This document shows, in pieces, positions 1-7,832 of a stretch of 24,805 nt of DNA (position 1 is the stretch's first letter; the number at the start of each line of letters is the position of its first letter). Made by a program: the position numbers and the translations under genes. Where the stretch lies: assembly GCA_937951875.1 (NCBI GenBank), contig CALGAN010000068.1, positions 1 to 24,805 of the forward strand, written 5' to 3'. The notes under the pieces were generated by a model. That model saw only the letters and a list, made by a program, of their open reading frames with translations, was not told the DNA's origin and searched no databases. This DNA is from an uncultured Alkalilimnicola sp. GTDB taxonomy: Bacteria > Pseudomonadota > Gammaproteobacteria > Nitrococcales > AK92.

Positions 1-17
1 GTGTGCTCTTCCGATCT
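1..17 (+). other. Illumina adapter remnant at contig end
   Basis: The first 17 bases, gtgtgctcttccgatct, match the 3' end of the Illumina TruSeq read-2 adapter as I know it. Genomic sequence, the interior of a cytochrome gene on the minus strand, begins immediately afterwards. This is library contamination left on the end of the contig, not biology. Position 18 is therefore where the real sequence starts. Confidence 0.94.
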
Positions 18-637
18 GGCGCCTGCCAGTGGCTGGCGAAGCGCCCGGTGTCCGGGTCGTAGCCGCGCTGGAAGCCGGTGGCATGGCACTCGATGCACAT
101 GAAGTCGGCGTTCTGTTGCGGACCGCTCCAGTGCAGCGGGTGGCGATGATCGACACCCTCGCCGTCGTAGAGGTGATACCAGCGCCCCGCCTCCACGTCC
201 CAGGCCGCCGCATGCGCCTGCAGGCGACCGTCGGGCATGGCCAGCAGATACTGCTGCAGCGGCTCGACGCCGAAGGTGTAGGCGACCGGAAATTCCGCCA
301 CCTGCCCGTCGGCGCCCGCCGCGCGAATCCACAGGCCTCCGTCGCGGCGCAGGAACTCGCTGGTGTCGCGGTCGCTGCGCAGCACGGCCTGATCGAAATC
401 GCCCAGCGCGGTGAGCTCGCTGGCCGGTTGCATCGCCAGCCGGTGATGGGATTTGAGCCAGGCCCCGTACTGGGTGGCGTGGCAGCCCTGGCAGCTGGCC
501 TCATCGACCCATCCGGCCGGCGCGGCGGCGATGACCGCCGCCGGCCGCTCACGCGCCGTGCCGTGCCACAGGGCGAGCGCCGCCAGTGCCAGCGCCACCA
601 GCCCGACGCCGAGCATCAGTGCGGGGACGCGGCGCAC
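18..637 (-). CDS. Multiheme c-type cytochrome, N-terminal part (3' end cut by contig end)
   Basis: Only about 206 residues are present; the gene runs off the contig. A basic N-terminus (MRRV) and a hydrophobic stretch at residues 5-24 form a signal peptide or membrane anchor, so the protein is exported. Two heme c sites are visible: CQGCH at residues 49-53 and CIECH at 181-185. The region between them, with GSHH-like KSHHRLAMQ, YTFGVEPLQQYL and WYHLYDGEGVDHRHPLHW, is characteristic of the large cytochrome c554-like proteins that usually carry further CxxCH motifs and TPR repeats; those would lie in the missing part. I chose the GTG at 637 because it supplies the basic signal-peptide start. 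An in-frame ATG at 616 overlaps the sulfatase stop as TGATG and is the alternative. Either way the gene overlaps the sulfatase, implying co-transcription and translational coupling. The electron-transfer partner is unknown. Confidence 0.85.
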
Positions 638-2802
638 GTGCTACCGAGCCTGCTCAGGATGACATCGCGGTCGGCCTGATCGGTGCGGCCGTCGTGGTTG
701 AAGTCGTACCAGCTCGAACCGCCGCCGTTGAGCGTGCTGAAGTATGCCCAGTTCTCCAGATCCTGCTCGTCGACCACGCCGTCGCCGTTGCCGTCGCCCG
801 GACAGGCGACTTCGCTGCTCACCAGCTCGACCAACGCCTGCCGCAGAGCGTCGTAGTGTTGCTGCGCCTCCGGCGTGAGGTGCGGCAGCGCCAGCAGGTT
901 GGCGTGGGCGCGGTCGAGCTGCGGTAACGGCGCCGCCTGATCGATGCGGTAGAGCTCGTCGACGATCTCCGAGCCGCCGCCGGCGCAGCTGTCGCGCTCC
1001 AGGCGCACCAGTTTGTAGAACTCATCGCGGATCGCCCGCTGCGAGCGCGGCAGGATGTTCACCGGCTCCTCGCCCCGAGCCACCAGGTAGTCGTTCACCG
1101 CGCAGCAGGACGGCAGCCCTTCCGTTCCGGCGGCGCCGCCGGGGCCGTACCAGACGCCGCTTTGGTCCTCGCACAGCTCCTTCTGCGGGAACACCTGCAC
1201 GCAGGTGTTGACCATGGGAATGACGCAGGGCGGCGTCGGCTCCGCGTCCGCCGCACTGATGTTGGTGCCCATCTCGGTGTAGTTGGTGGTGCGGATCGCC
1301 GGCCGGCCGGGCTCGGTGAGGTAGCTCAGCATCGGCTGCGCGTCGAGCTGCCGATTGGCCGGCACCGCCGCGCGCACATCGACACCGGCCAGCTCCCCGA
1401 ACAGGCTGAACAGATCGACGGCGTTCACCATGTGCGGCACCTCACGGCCGGGCTCGTTGACCACCGGCCCAGCGACCAGCAGCGGCACCCAGACGCCGGT
1501 CTGGTACGGCGAGCCCTTGGAGCGCACCGCGTCGAACGGCGCTTTGACCGTCGGCGCGTAAGTGCCGTTGTCGCCCACCACGATCAGCACCGTGTTGGCT
1601 TCCTCCAGCCGGAACTCGAGCGAGCCGTCGGCGCCGCGCCGGGCCAGACCGGTTTCGACCAGCAGCCGGCCGATCTCCCGGTCCAGCGCTTCGATCATCT
1701 GGTCGGCGATCCGGCGCTGATCCACAACGTCCAGGCAGTTGAAACCATCGGTGGCCGCGCTCGGCGCCGACAGCAGCGCATCCGGCGGCGGCTGCAGCGG
1801 CGTGTGGATGGCCGAATAACCGAGGCTGAGCATCCACGGCCGATCCGCCGGCTGCTGCTTGATCCACTCGATGGCGCGGTCCGTCTCCAGAACGGTGCGG
1901 TAGCCGCGGGCACGAGGATCCGACGGCGGGATGAAATCGTTGCTGCCGTCTGGGTGGTTGATCACCCACTCGCCGGTGTAATAGGCGTTCTGGGTGGCGA
2001 AATCGATGTGGAACGGCGGTGAGGCCTGGCAAGCGGCGTTCGGGTCGAGGATGCCGCCGCGCTCCAGGCAGGCCCGGCCGGGCGTGCCGACTTCCGCGGC
2101 GGTGAGCACGCTGCAGCTGCCGTCGGGCAGGTAGCAGGCGCCGCTGTCGGCGCCGTGAAGCGGGTCGGCGGCGGCGCTGGGCACGAAGCCGCAGGAATAG
2201 GTGCCGGGCGGCGCCACGCCGCCGGCGGTGGTGTCGATGGGGTACGGCGCGCCGTCCAGGTAGCCGGCGAAGTAGTCCCAGCCGAGCTCGCGCATCACCT
2301 CGTGGCCGAGCGGATTATTGGCCGGGTTCAGGTCCGAGCCCGACAGGTGCATCTTGCCGATCAGGGCGCTGACGTAGCCCTTCTGCTTGAGCAGCTTGGG
2401 CGTGGTCACTTCGTACGGCGAGACCTGGGAGTTGGCGAGGTCGTTGGCCAGGATGGCGTTGAATACCTGGGTGCGGAACGGGTAGCGGCCCTCGAAGAAG
2501 GTGGCGCGAGTCGGCGAGCAGGTCGGCATGGACCAGGCGTTGCTGAACCGCACGCCTTGCCGAGCGATCGCTTCCAGCCCGGGCGTCGGCGGCGGTGTGA
2601 GTCCACCGTAGCCGAACACCGACAGCTGGTCGACGCCCAGATCGTCGAGCACGATGAACAGGATATTGGGCGACGTCGCCCGCGGCGGCTCGGGCGATGA
2701 GTCCGAGTTCGAATCGGAACCGCACGCGGCCAAGAACAAGGCCATGGTCAACGGCAAGGCGAGCGCAGCTCTGCCGCTCCGGATGCGCTGTTTGGATGTC
2801 AT
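616..2802 (-). CDS. Lipoprotein sulfatase (alkaline phosphatase superfamily) with C-terminal dockerin-like Ca-binding repeats
   Basis: The 728-residue product is a formylglycine-type sulfatase expected to hydrolyse a sulfate ester in the periplasm or at the outer membrane; the substrate is unknown. A lipobox (LAAC, Cys27) ends the signal peptide. The active site looks complete: metal ligands Asp53-Asp54, the CSPTR motif with Cys95 (formylglycine precursor) and Arg99, Lys150/His152, His333, Asp411-Asn412 and Lys429. Two cysteine-rich insertions (about 204-258 and 526-567) are unusual. Residues 667-722 hold two EF-hand-like loops (DGNGDGVVDEQD and DFNHDGRTDQAD) bracketed by cysteines, resembling dockerin type I repeats. 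The frame is open upstream to 3108, but ATG 2802 directly precedes the signal peptide and has a GGGGGGT ribosome site. The gene overlaps the cytochrome gene downstream. It needs a formylglycine-generating enzyme, not seen here. Confidence 0.93.
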   Translation of the reverse strand: MTSKQRIRSGRAALALPLTMALFLAACGSDSNSDSSPEPPRATSPNILFIVLDDLGVDQLSVFGYGGLTPPPTPGLEAIARQGVRFSNAWSMPTCSPTRATFFEGRYPFRTQVFNAILANDLANSQVSPYEVTTPKLLKQKGYVSALIGKMHLSGSDLNPANNPLGHEVMRELGWDYFAGYLDGAPYPIDTTAGGVAPPGTYSCGFVPSAAADPLHGADSGACYLPDGSCSVLTAAEVGTPGRACLERGGILDPNAACQASPPFHIDFATQNAYYTGEWVINHPDGSNDFIPPSDPRARGYRTVLETDRAIEWIKQQPADRPWMLSLGYSAIHTPLQPPPDALLSAPSAATDGFNCLDVVDQRRIADQMIEALDREIGRLLVETGLARRGADGSLEFRLEEANTVLIVVGDNGTYAPTVKAPFDAVRSKGSPYQTGVWVPLLVAGPVVNEPGREVPHMVNAVDLFSLFGELAGVDVRAAVPANRQLDAQPMLSYLTEPGRPAIRTTNYTEMGTNISAADAEPTPPCVIPMVNTCVQVFPQKELCEDQSGVWYGPGGAAGTEGLPSCCAVNDYLVARGEEPVNILPRSQRAIRDEFYKLVRLERDSCAGGGSEIVDELYRIDQAAPLPQLDRAHANLLALPHLTPEAQQHYDALRQALVELVSSEVACPGDGNGDGVVDEQDLENWAYFSTLNGGGSSWYDFNHDGRTDQADRDVILSRLGSTCAASPH

Positions 2803-3231
2803 GGTTACCCCCCGCCTAGCAATCTCGGCCGCTCGGGCCTGGAGACTCCCGGCCCCTGCCACCCTTGCGCGGCGGGGCGCGGCGATGTCTGGTTTTTTCA
2901 GCGCTGACGCGGCGTGCGCGCCGGATGGTCGAGAGACTCGGTCATGGCGAACCTCGCGCCGGGTTCGCTCATACCATCGGAATATTTGGAAGTGTCCTGG
3001 CGGTAATCCGCCTACGCTATACCACGATTCCGGTATATTGGCCGCTAGGCGGGGTTGCCATGATTGCCCGAGCAGCGTGGCTATCCGCGCCTTCCGACAC
3101 CCTATCACGCGGAAGATGAGCAGCAGGAGCCGAGCGCCGTGAGAACCAAACGGACCGCGGCGTCGACGGCGCTTCGCGGCGCGCGCCCAAGATGCCGCGC
3201 ACTGCTTGGCGAGGAATAAGGCAGACCGTCC
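2803..3231. other. Divergent intergenic region between sulfatase and response regulator
   Basis: This 429-base spacer contains no convincing gene. The open frames within it are GC-driven and have no coherent protein. It must hold the promoters for the leftward sulfatase/cytochrome genes and the rightward regulator/kinase genes. The only AT-rich stretch, about 2970-3040, holds a perfect dyad and a second related motif, described separately. I could not assign -35/-10 boxes with confidence. Confidence 0.6.
3018..3037. promoter_or_regulatory. Inverted repeat TATACC-N8-GGTATA, candidate operator
   Basis: A perfect 6-base dyad with an 8-base spacer sits in the AT-rich heart of the divergent spacer, about 215 bases from each start codon. 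A related motif lies about 47 bases to the left (ATACCA at 2971-2976, ATATTTGG at 2982-2989), echoing the ATACCA...ATATTGG of the dyad and its right flank. The neighbouring NarL/LuxR-type regulator is an obvious candidate ligand, since such proteins bind short dyads as dimers. That link is inference. The minus strand of the right arm could also contribute to a TATA-like -10 element. Confidence 0.4.
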
Positions 3232-3912
3232 ATGACCGACACCAACACCCGCGCGGGCGAAGCCGCATCATCGCCGGTACGTGTGCTGCTGCTGGAAGAC
3301 GATCAACCCCTGCGCGAGCATTTCGCCGACATCCTGCGCAGCTGGCCCGGCGGCGAACTGGTCGCGGCCTGCACCACCCTGGCCGAGGCGCTGGACGTGC
3401 TCGAGCGACGGGAGATCGACCTGTTGATGGCGGACCTGCACCTGCCCGACGGCCACGGCATCGAAGCCATCCGCCTGCTGCGGCGCCGCTATCCGCAGGC
3501 CGACGCCATGGTGATCTCCGCCCTGGCCGACGACGAGACCGTGCTGCGGGCCATCGAGGCCGGCGCGGTCGGCTATCTGCTCAAGGACGCCGATTCGCTG
3601 GAACTGATCGAGGCCATTGAGGACCTGCGCCGCGGCCGCTCACCGATTTCCTCGTCCATCGCCCGCATCCTGGTCAAGCGCATGAGCGGTCCGCCCCCGG
3701 CCAACGACGCCGGCCCGGTGCTGACACCGCGCGAGACCGAGATCCTGCGCGGCATCGCCAAGGGCTTCACCTATGCCGAGCTGGCCGAGTGGCTGAACAT
3801 CTCGCGCCAGACAGTGCCGGTGCACATCAAGAACATCTATCGCAAGCTAGCGGCGCATAACCGGTCCGAGGCGGTATTCGAGGCGACCAAGCGGGGCCTG
3901 ATTCGCTTGTGA
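3232..3912 (+). CDS. Two-component response regulator, NarL/LuxR family
   Basis: The 226-residue protein has a receiver domain (about residues 16-130) with the acidic pair LEDD, phospho-acceptor Asp68 in LLMADLHLPDG, and the conserved lysine in YLLKD. A LuxR-type helix-turn-helix follows (about 163-222: LTPRETEIL, YAELAEWLNISRQTVPVHIKNIYRKL). It should be phosphorylated by the kinase encoded next and bind DNA as a dimer. Its stop codon overlaps the kinase start (GTGA), so the two are translationally coupled. The regulator precedes the kinase. The recognition helix has TVPVHIKNIY where TVxxHxxNIY is usual, so it is intact. The start is an ATG with AAGG upstream at a slightly long spacing. Targets are unknown; the divergent sulfatase operon is the nearest candidate. 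Confidence 0.95.
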   Translation: MTDTNTRAGEAASSPVRVLLLEDDQPLREHFADILRSWPGGELVAACTTLAEALDVLERREIDLLMADLHLPDGHGIEAIRLLRRRYPQADAMVISALADDETVLRAIEAGAVGYLLKDADSLELIEAIEDLRRGRSPISSSIARILVKRMSGPPPANDAGPVLTPRETEILRGIAKGFTYAELAEWLNISRQTVPVHIKNIYRKLAAHNRSEAVFEATKRGLIRL

Positions 3913-5714
3913 CGCGAACGCTCGGCCTGGCCGTACTGTGGATACTCCTGGCGCTGCTGGCCAGCGTACCGCTGTGGCTCACGCTGCCGCAGCCCGACTT
4001 ACCCGCCATTACCGAGGTGCAACGCCTGGACGACGGCGTCTGGGTGCCGGCCACCCTGCCTCAAGCCCGTCGCAAGGCCGGCGGCTGGGAGCACTACCGG
4101 GTGACGTTCGAGCTGGACGACACCGACGGCCGCTACCTGTTCATTCCCGTCGTCAGCCAGCGGGCGATCGTCGAACTCGACGGCGAGCGGATCGCCGACA
4201 CCGAGCATCGCACCACCATGATCGGCCTCGCCTCGGGCGTGCCGGCGTTGATCCCGCTGCCGCCCAGGCTGCTGCGAGCCGGCCACAACACGCTCGACCT
4301 GCATCTGCAGTCCATGAGCCTGGTGCCGGGCTATCTGTCGCCGCTCTACATCGGCAGCGCCAAGCAGCTCGCGCCCTACTACCGGGGCCGGGTTTTCCTG
4401 CAGGAGTACCTGCGCCTGATGGTGTCGGCCGGGCAGCTGCTGATCGCCCTGGTGGTATGCGTGCTGTGGCTGTACCGGCCGCGCGAGGCGCTGTTCGGCT
4501 GGCTGACGCTGTTGCTGCTGACGTCCATGTTCATCTACCTGGGCATGATATGGGACGTGCTGGGCTTCCCGCTTGGGCTGCTGCCCTATATGCACATGAC
4601 GGGTTCGGCGGCCAGCGCCATCCTGGTGATCACCGTCCTGCTGATCGCCGGCCTGACGCCGCCGCGCTGGCTCAAGGCCGCCGCCGTGGTCGTTCCCCTG
4701 CTTTGCATGGCGGTGGGCATCAGCGGCGTGGTGCCGCCCGCGCAGCTGGTGCGGCTCGTCAATGCGCCGCTCAACATGCTCGGGCTGGGGGTCAGCACGC
4801 TGCTGGCCGGTTGGGCGGCGCTGCGTCGGCGATCGAGCGAGGCCTGGCTGCTGCTGCCGCCGCTGCTATTCACGCTGATCGCCGCGCTACACGATTTCGC
4901 CGTGATCAACGCCCGATTGGACGGCCCGTTCTTTCTGTCCGTGTACTATCGGCCGCTGCTGATGATAGGCATCGCCATGATCCTGGTGCGACGCCTGGGT
5001 CTGAGCCTCAATCAGCTCGACGACGTCAACGCCTACCTGTCGACCCGGCTGCGGGAGCGGGAGCGCGAGCTGGAGCGCCTGCACGAGGAAGATCGGCGCG
5101 AGGCCGCCCGGCGGGCGCTGAGCGACGAGCGCGCCCGCCTGACCGCCGACCTGCACGACGGCTTGTCCGGGCACCTGGCATCGATCATCGCCCTATCCGA
5201 GCGCGAGCGGTCGCCGCAGGTGGCGCACGCCGCCCGCGAAGCGCTGGACGACCTGCGGCTGGTGATTCATTCGCTGGACATCGAGGACGGGGAACTCCCC
5301 GTGGCCCTGGCCGGCCTGCGCGAGCGGCTGGAGCGCCAGCTCAAGCGCAGCGGCGTGGAGCTGCACTGGTCCATGGCCCGCCTGCCGGAGATCAGCGGCG
5401 TCACCCCCTCACACGCGCTGAATGTACTGCGCATCCTGCAGGAAGCGGTCACCAACGCCGTCCGCCACGGCCAAGCGACCCGCATCGACGTGATCGGCGA
5501 CCAGGACGATCACGGCCAAGCGCGCATCGTGGTGCGCAACGACGGCGTGTCTTTCCCGCGCCACAGCAACCGCACCGGCAAGGGCCTGCCCAACATGCGC
5601 CGCCGCATCCGCCAGCTGAACGGCGCCATCGAAATCGAACCGCTGGACGATGGCACCCGCCTGACCGTCCTGCTGCCGCTGCAGCTGCCGACGCCGGCGG
5701 AGCGGGCGGGCTGA
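3909..5714 (+). CDS. Membrane sensor histidine kinase, 7TMR-DISM-like sensor with HisKA_3/HATPase
   Basis: The 601-residue cognate kinase begins with GTG at 3909 within the regulator's stop (GTGA overlap). An N-terminal membrane helix (about 5-24) is followed by a periplasmic beta-sandwich-like domain (about 35-155) and roughly seven hydrophobic segments (about 175-365). This is the layout of 7TMR-DISM sensors, which are thought to detect extracellular ligands, often carbohydrates. A basic/acidic coiled coil leads to the HisKA_3 dimerisation helix with ADLHDGLSGHL; His416 is the expected phosphorylation site. The ATPase domain shows the N-box LQEAVTNAVRHG and the G-box region GKGLPNMRRRI, ending in TRLTVLLPL. 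All catalytic motifs appear present. A periplasmic sensor beside a sulfatase gene would fit sensing of a sulfated substrate or its product, but this is inference. Confidence 0.93.
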   Translation: MTRTLGLAVLWILLALLASVPLWLTLPQPDLPAITEVQRLDDGVWVPATLPQARRKAGGWEHYRVTFELDDTDGRYLFIPVVSQRAIVELDGERIADTEHRTTMIGLASGVPALIPLPPRLLRAGHNTLDLHLQSMSLVPGYLSPLYIGSAKQLAPYYRGRVFLQEYLRLMVSAGQLLIALVVCVLWLYRPREALFGWLTLLLLTSMFIYLGMIWDVLGFPLGLLPYMHMTGSAASAILVITVLLIAGLTPPRWLKAAAVVVPLLCMAVGISGVVPPAQLVRLVNAPLNMLGLGVSTLLAGWAALRRRSSEAWLLLPPLLFTLIAALHDFAVINARLDGPFFLSVYYRPLLMIGIAMILVRRLGLSLNQLDDVNAYLSTRLRERERELERLHEEDRREAARRALSDERARLTADLHDGLSGHLASIIALSERERSPQVAHAAREALDDLRLVIHSLDIEDGELPVALAGLRERLERQLKRSGVELHWSMARLPEISGVTPSHALNVLRILQEAVTNAVRHGQATRIDVIGDQDDHGQARIVVRNDGVSFPRHSNRTGKGLPNMRRRIRQLNGAIEIEPLDDGTRLTVLLPLQLPTPAERAG

Positions 5715-5757
5715 GCGCGGCGTCGGCGCGCGCCGGCGCCCAGACCTTAGGCATGGC

Positions 5758-5777
5758 GCCCCTCCTGAATGAGGGGC
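5758..5777. terminator. Hairpin between convergent genes (GCCCCTC-type stem)
   Basis: A stem of about 7 base pairs (CCCCTC/GAGGGG plus one flanking G-C) with a 6-base loop lies 44 bases after the kinase stop. It has no T-run, so it is at best a weak intrinsic terminator or an RNA 3'-end stabiliser. It is paired with a second hairpin just downstream. Confidence 0.4.
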
Positions 5778-5781
5778 CGGA

Positions 5782-5806
5782 GCGCGAAGGCAGCAGACCT
5801 TCGCGC
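5782..5806. terminator. 9-bp perfect hairpin GCGCGAAGG/CCTTCGCGC
   Basis: A perfect 9-base-pair stem with a 7-base loop (CAGCAGA) lies between the convergent kinase and M20 peptidase genes. It is symmetric, so it could act on transcripts from both directions. No uridine tract follows on either strand. Together with the preceding hairpin it probably marks the transcript ends of both genes. Confidence 0.45.
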
Positions 5807-5831
5807 CCGCATGGCGGATTCGCCCCCGCCC

Positions 5832-7238
5832 TCAACGCCGGGCGTGATCGAACAGCACCTGCGCCACGCAGGCGGTCAGGCGCTTGCCGGTCGGAATGTG
5901 CAGGAACTCGTTCGGACCGTGGGCGTTGGACTGCGGCCCGAGCACGCCGGTGATCATGTACTGCGCCGCAGGGAAGCGCGCACCGAGCATGGCCATGAAC
6001 GGGATGGTGCCGCCCTCGCCCATGTACACCGCGCCGCGGCCGAAGAACGCCTGCGAGGCCTGCCCCAGCGATTCCTCCAGCCACGGCTCCAGGGCCGGCG
6101 CATTCCAGCCGGTGGCGGCTTGATCCGGCGTGAACTCGACCTTGGCGCCATAGGGCGGATCGCGCTCCAGCAGCGCCTTGAGCGCCGCGGTGGCCTTCTC
6201 GCCATCCACCGTCGGCGGCAGCCGCAGCGACAGCTTCAGCGCGGTATACGGGCGCAGCACGTTGCCCGCGTTGGCGATCGCCGGCAAACCGTCGGCGCCG
6301 GTCACCGACAGCGCTGGACGCCAGGTGCGGTTCAGCACCAGCTCGACCGCATCCTCGGCCATCGGCCGCATGCCCGGCAGGAACGGAAACTTGCCAGACA
6401 CGCTCTCCCCCAGCACCCGCGCCGCGATTTCCGCCTGGGCGCGGCGATCGGCGGGGATAGGCGCATGGAACTCCGACGGCAGGATCCGGCCGGTCGCCTC
6501 ATCCTCCAACCGACCGATGAGCTGGCGCAGCACCCGGAAGCTCGACGGCACGATGCCGCTGGCGTCGCCGGAGTGCACGCCCTCGGTGAGCACGTCGGCC
6601 CGCAGCGTGCCGCTGGCCATGCCGCGCAGCGACGTGGTGCACCAGAGCTGGTCGTAATTACCGCAGCCGGAATCCAGGCACACCACCAGGCTGGGACTGC
6701 CGATGCGCGCCGCCAGCGCCTCGATGTAGTGCGGCAGATCGTAGCTGCCGCTCTCCTCGCAGGCCTCGATGAGGATGACGCAGCGGGCGTGCGGCAACCC
6801 CTGCTCCTGCAGCGCCCGCAGCGCCGCCAACGAAGCGAAGGCGGCATAGCCGTCATCGGCGCCGCCGCGGCCATAGAGCTTGTCGCCGCGGCGCACCGGC
6901 GTCCACGGCCCCAGCCCGTCGGCCCAGCCGGTCATTTCCGGCTGCTTGTCCAGATGCCCGTAGAGCAGCACGGTATCATCGCTCGTGCCGGGGACCTCCA
7001 TGAAGATCAGCGGCGTACGCCCGGGCAGCCGCACCACCTCCAACTGCATGCCGCGCGGCGCCTGCTGCCGGCACCAGTCCGCGATCAGCGCCACCGCGTC
7101 CTCCATGTAGCCGTGCGCCTGCCAGTCGGGATCGAAATGCGGCGACTTGTTGGGAATGCGGATGTATTCCTCCAGCGCGGGGAGGATGCTGTCGTCCCAA
7201 AGCTGGTCGACGAAGCGTTGGCAGCGGCTGGTGTCCAT
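5832..7238 (-). CDS. M20 family metallopeptidase (dipeptidase/carboxypeptidase-like)
   Basis: The 468-residue cytoplasmic zinc peptidase is of the carnosinase-like M20 type, which cleaves dipeptides or C-terminal residues. Expected ligands and catalytic residues are visible: His95 and Asp97 in LYGHLDKQPE, bridging Asp128 in GRGGADDG, catalytic Glu161 with Glu162 in EACEESGS, Asp189 in VVCLDSG, and a C-terminal His in HGPNEFLHIP. The insert from about residue 210 to 330 is the dimerisation lid. The frame stays open further upstream, but ATG 7238 has a good GAGGA ribosome site 5 bases ahead and gives the family's usual length. The alternative ATG at 7250 lacks such a site. It is divergent from the small membrane protein at 7398. 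The exact substrate cannot be told from sequence. Confidence 0.92.
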   Translation of the reverse strand: MDTSRCQRFVDQLWDDSILPALEEYIRIPNKSPHFDPDWQAHGYMEDAVALIADWCRQQAPRGMQLEVVRLPGRTPLIFMEVPGTSDDTVLLYGHLDKQPEMTGWADGLGPWTPVRRGDKLYGRGGADDGYAAFASLAALRALQEQGLPHARCVILIEACEESGSYDLPHYIEALAARIGSPSLVVCLDSGCGNYDQLWCTTSLRGMASGTLRADVLTEGVHSGDASGIVPSSFRVLRQLIGRLEDEATGRILPSEFHAPIPADRRAQAEIAARVLGESVSGKFPFLPGMRPMAEDAVELVLNRTWRPALSVTGADGLPAIANAGNVLRPYTALKLSLRLPPTVDGEKATAALKALLERDPPYGAKVEFTPDQAATGWNAPALEPWLEESLGQASQAFFGRGAVYMGEGGTIPFMAMLGARFPAAQYMITGVLGPQSNAHGPNEFLHIPTGKRLTACVAQVLFDHARR

Positions 7239-7397
7239 GCGAGTCCTCATGCTTGGGCCGGTGCGCGGCGTTGCAGAAATGGGAGAGAACGGCAAAGCTC
7301 TCAAGCATGCACAGCCGCCGACGCCGCGCAAGCGCCGCGCTCGCCGCCGTCGGCGGATTCGGGGATGATGAGCGGATCGCCGAAGACAAGATCGACC

Positions 7398-7751
7398 ATG
7401 ACGACGGAACGCCAATACCCTAACGCCCTCCTCCGCCTACTCGCCGAGCTGGGTGCGCTGCGCCTGATGCTCGCCGCGATCGCCATCGTGGCCATCGTAT
7501 TCGCGCCCCAGCCCGGCGTCGGCGTCGCCCGCGACGGCATTGCACTGGTCACCACCGCGGTGATTCCCGCCTTGGGGCCAGTGGTCTTCGCGGTGCTGCT
7601 GTTCGACATGCTGATGAGCCGGGTAATGATGAGCGACACCCAGGGCGAGCGGCGCGCCCACTACCGCCGCGCGCTGATGTTCGACAGCGTCGTCGCCGGC
7701 GCTTTGTTGTTGTCCTGGCTACCGTTTCTGGTGTACCTGCTCAGTCTGTGA
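7398..7751 (+). CDS. Small integral membrane protein of unknown function
   Basis: The 117-residue protein has three likely membrane segments: about residues 20-36 (LRLMLAAIAIVAIVFA), 49-74 (ALVTTAVIPALGPVVFAVLLFDMLM) and 95-115 (SVVAGALLLSWLPFLVYLLSL). A charged cytoplasmic loop, about 77-92 (MMSDTQGERRAHYRRA), lies between the last two. The N-terminus is short and polar. I do not recognise a named family. Similar small proteins are common in GC-rich Gammaproteobacteria, which is recollection rather than a search result. The gene sits 34 bases upstream of the tRNA promoter. The ribosome site is weak. The clear hydrophobic pattern and GC-biased third positions support it as a real gene. Confidence 0.75.
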   Translation: MTTERQYPNALLRLLAELGALRLMLAAIAIVAIVFAPQPGVGVARDGIALVTTAVIPALGPVVFAVLLFDMLMSRVMMSDTQGERRAHYRRALMFDSVVAGALLLSWLPFLVYLLSL

Positions 7752-7784
7752 CCGGGGCCGTTGCATGGGCCGCGAAAGGACACG

Positions 7785-7813
7785 TTGACAGACGCCCAAC
7801 CTGCCCCTAGAAT
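7785..7813 (+). promoter_or_regulatory. Sigma70 promoter of tRNA-Val
   Basis: A consensus -35 box TTGACA (7785-7790) and a near-consensus -10 box TAGAAT (7808-7813) are separated by exactly 17 bases. A GC-rich discriminator follows, as in stringently controlled stable-RNA promoters. Transcription should start near 7820, about 13 bases before the mature tRNA. Confidence 0.88.
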
Positions 7814-7832
7814 GCCGCCCCACACGCACCTC

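Noticed and set aside
2803..3108. 102-residue extension ahead of the sulfatase signal peptide
   Set aside because: It would bury the lipoprotein signal; ATG 2802 has its own ribosome site and begins a standard lipoprotein leader.
3938..5953. 671-residue open frame overlapping the histidine kinase
   Set aside because: Same strand but a different frame from a kinase with intact H, N and G boxes; its translation is Arg/Ala/Pro-rich without domains.
5769..7397. Long N-terminal extension of the small membrane protein, antisense to the M20 peptidase
   Set aside because: Only the last 117 codons (from ATG 7398) look like protein; the rest mirrors the peptidase gene.
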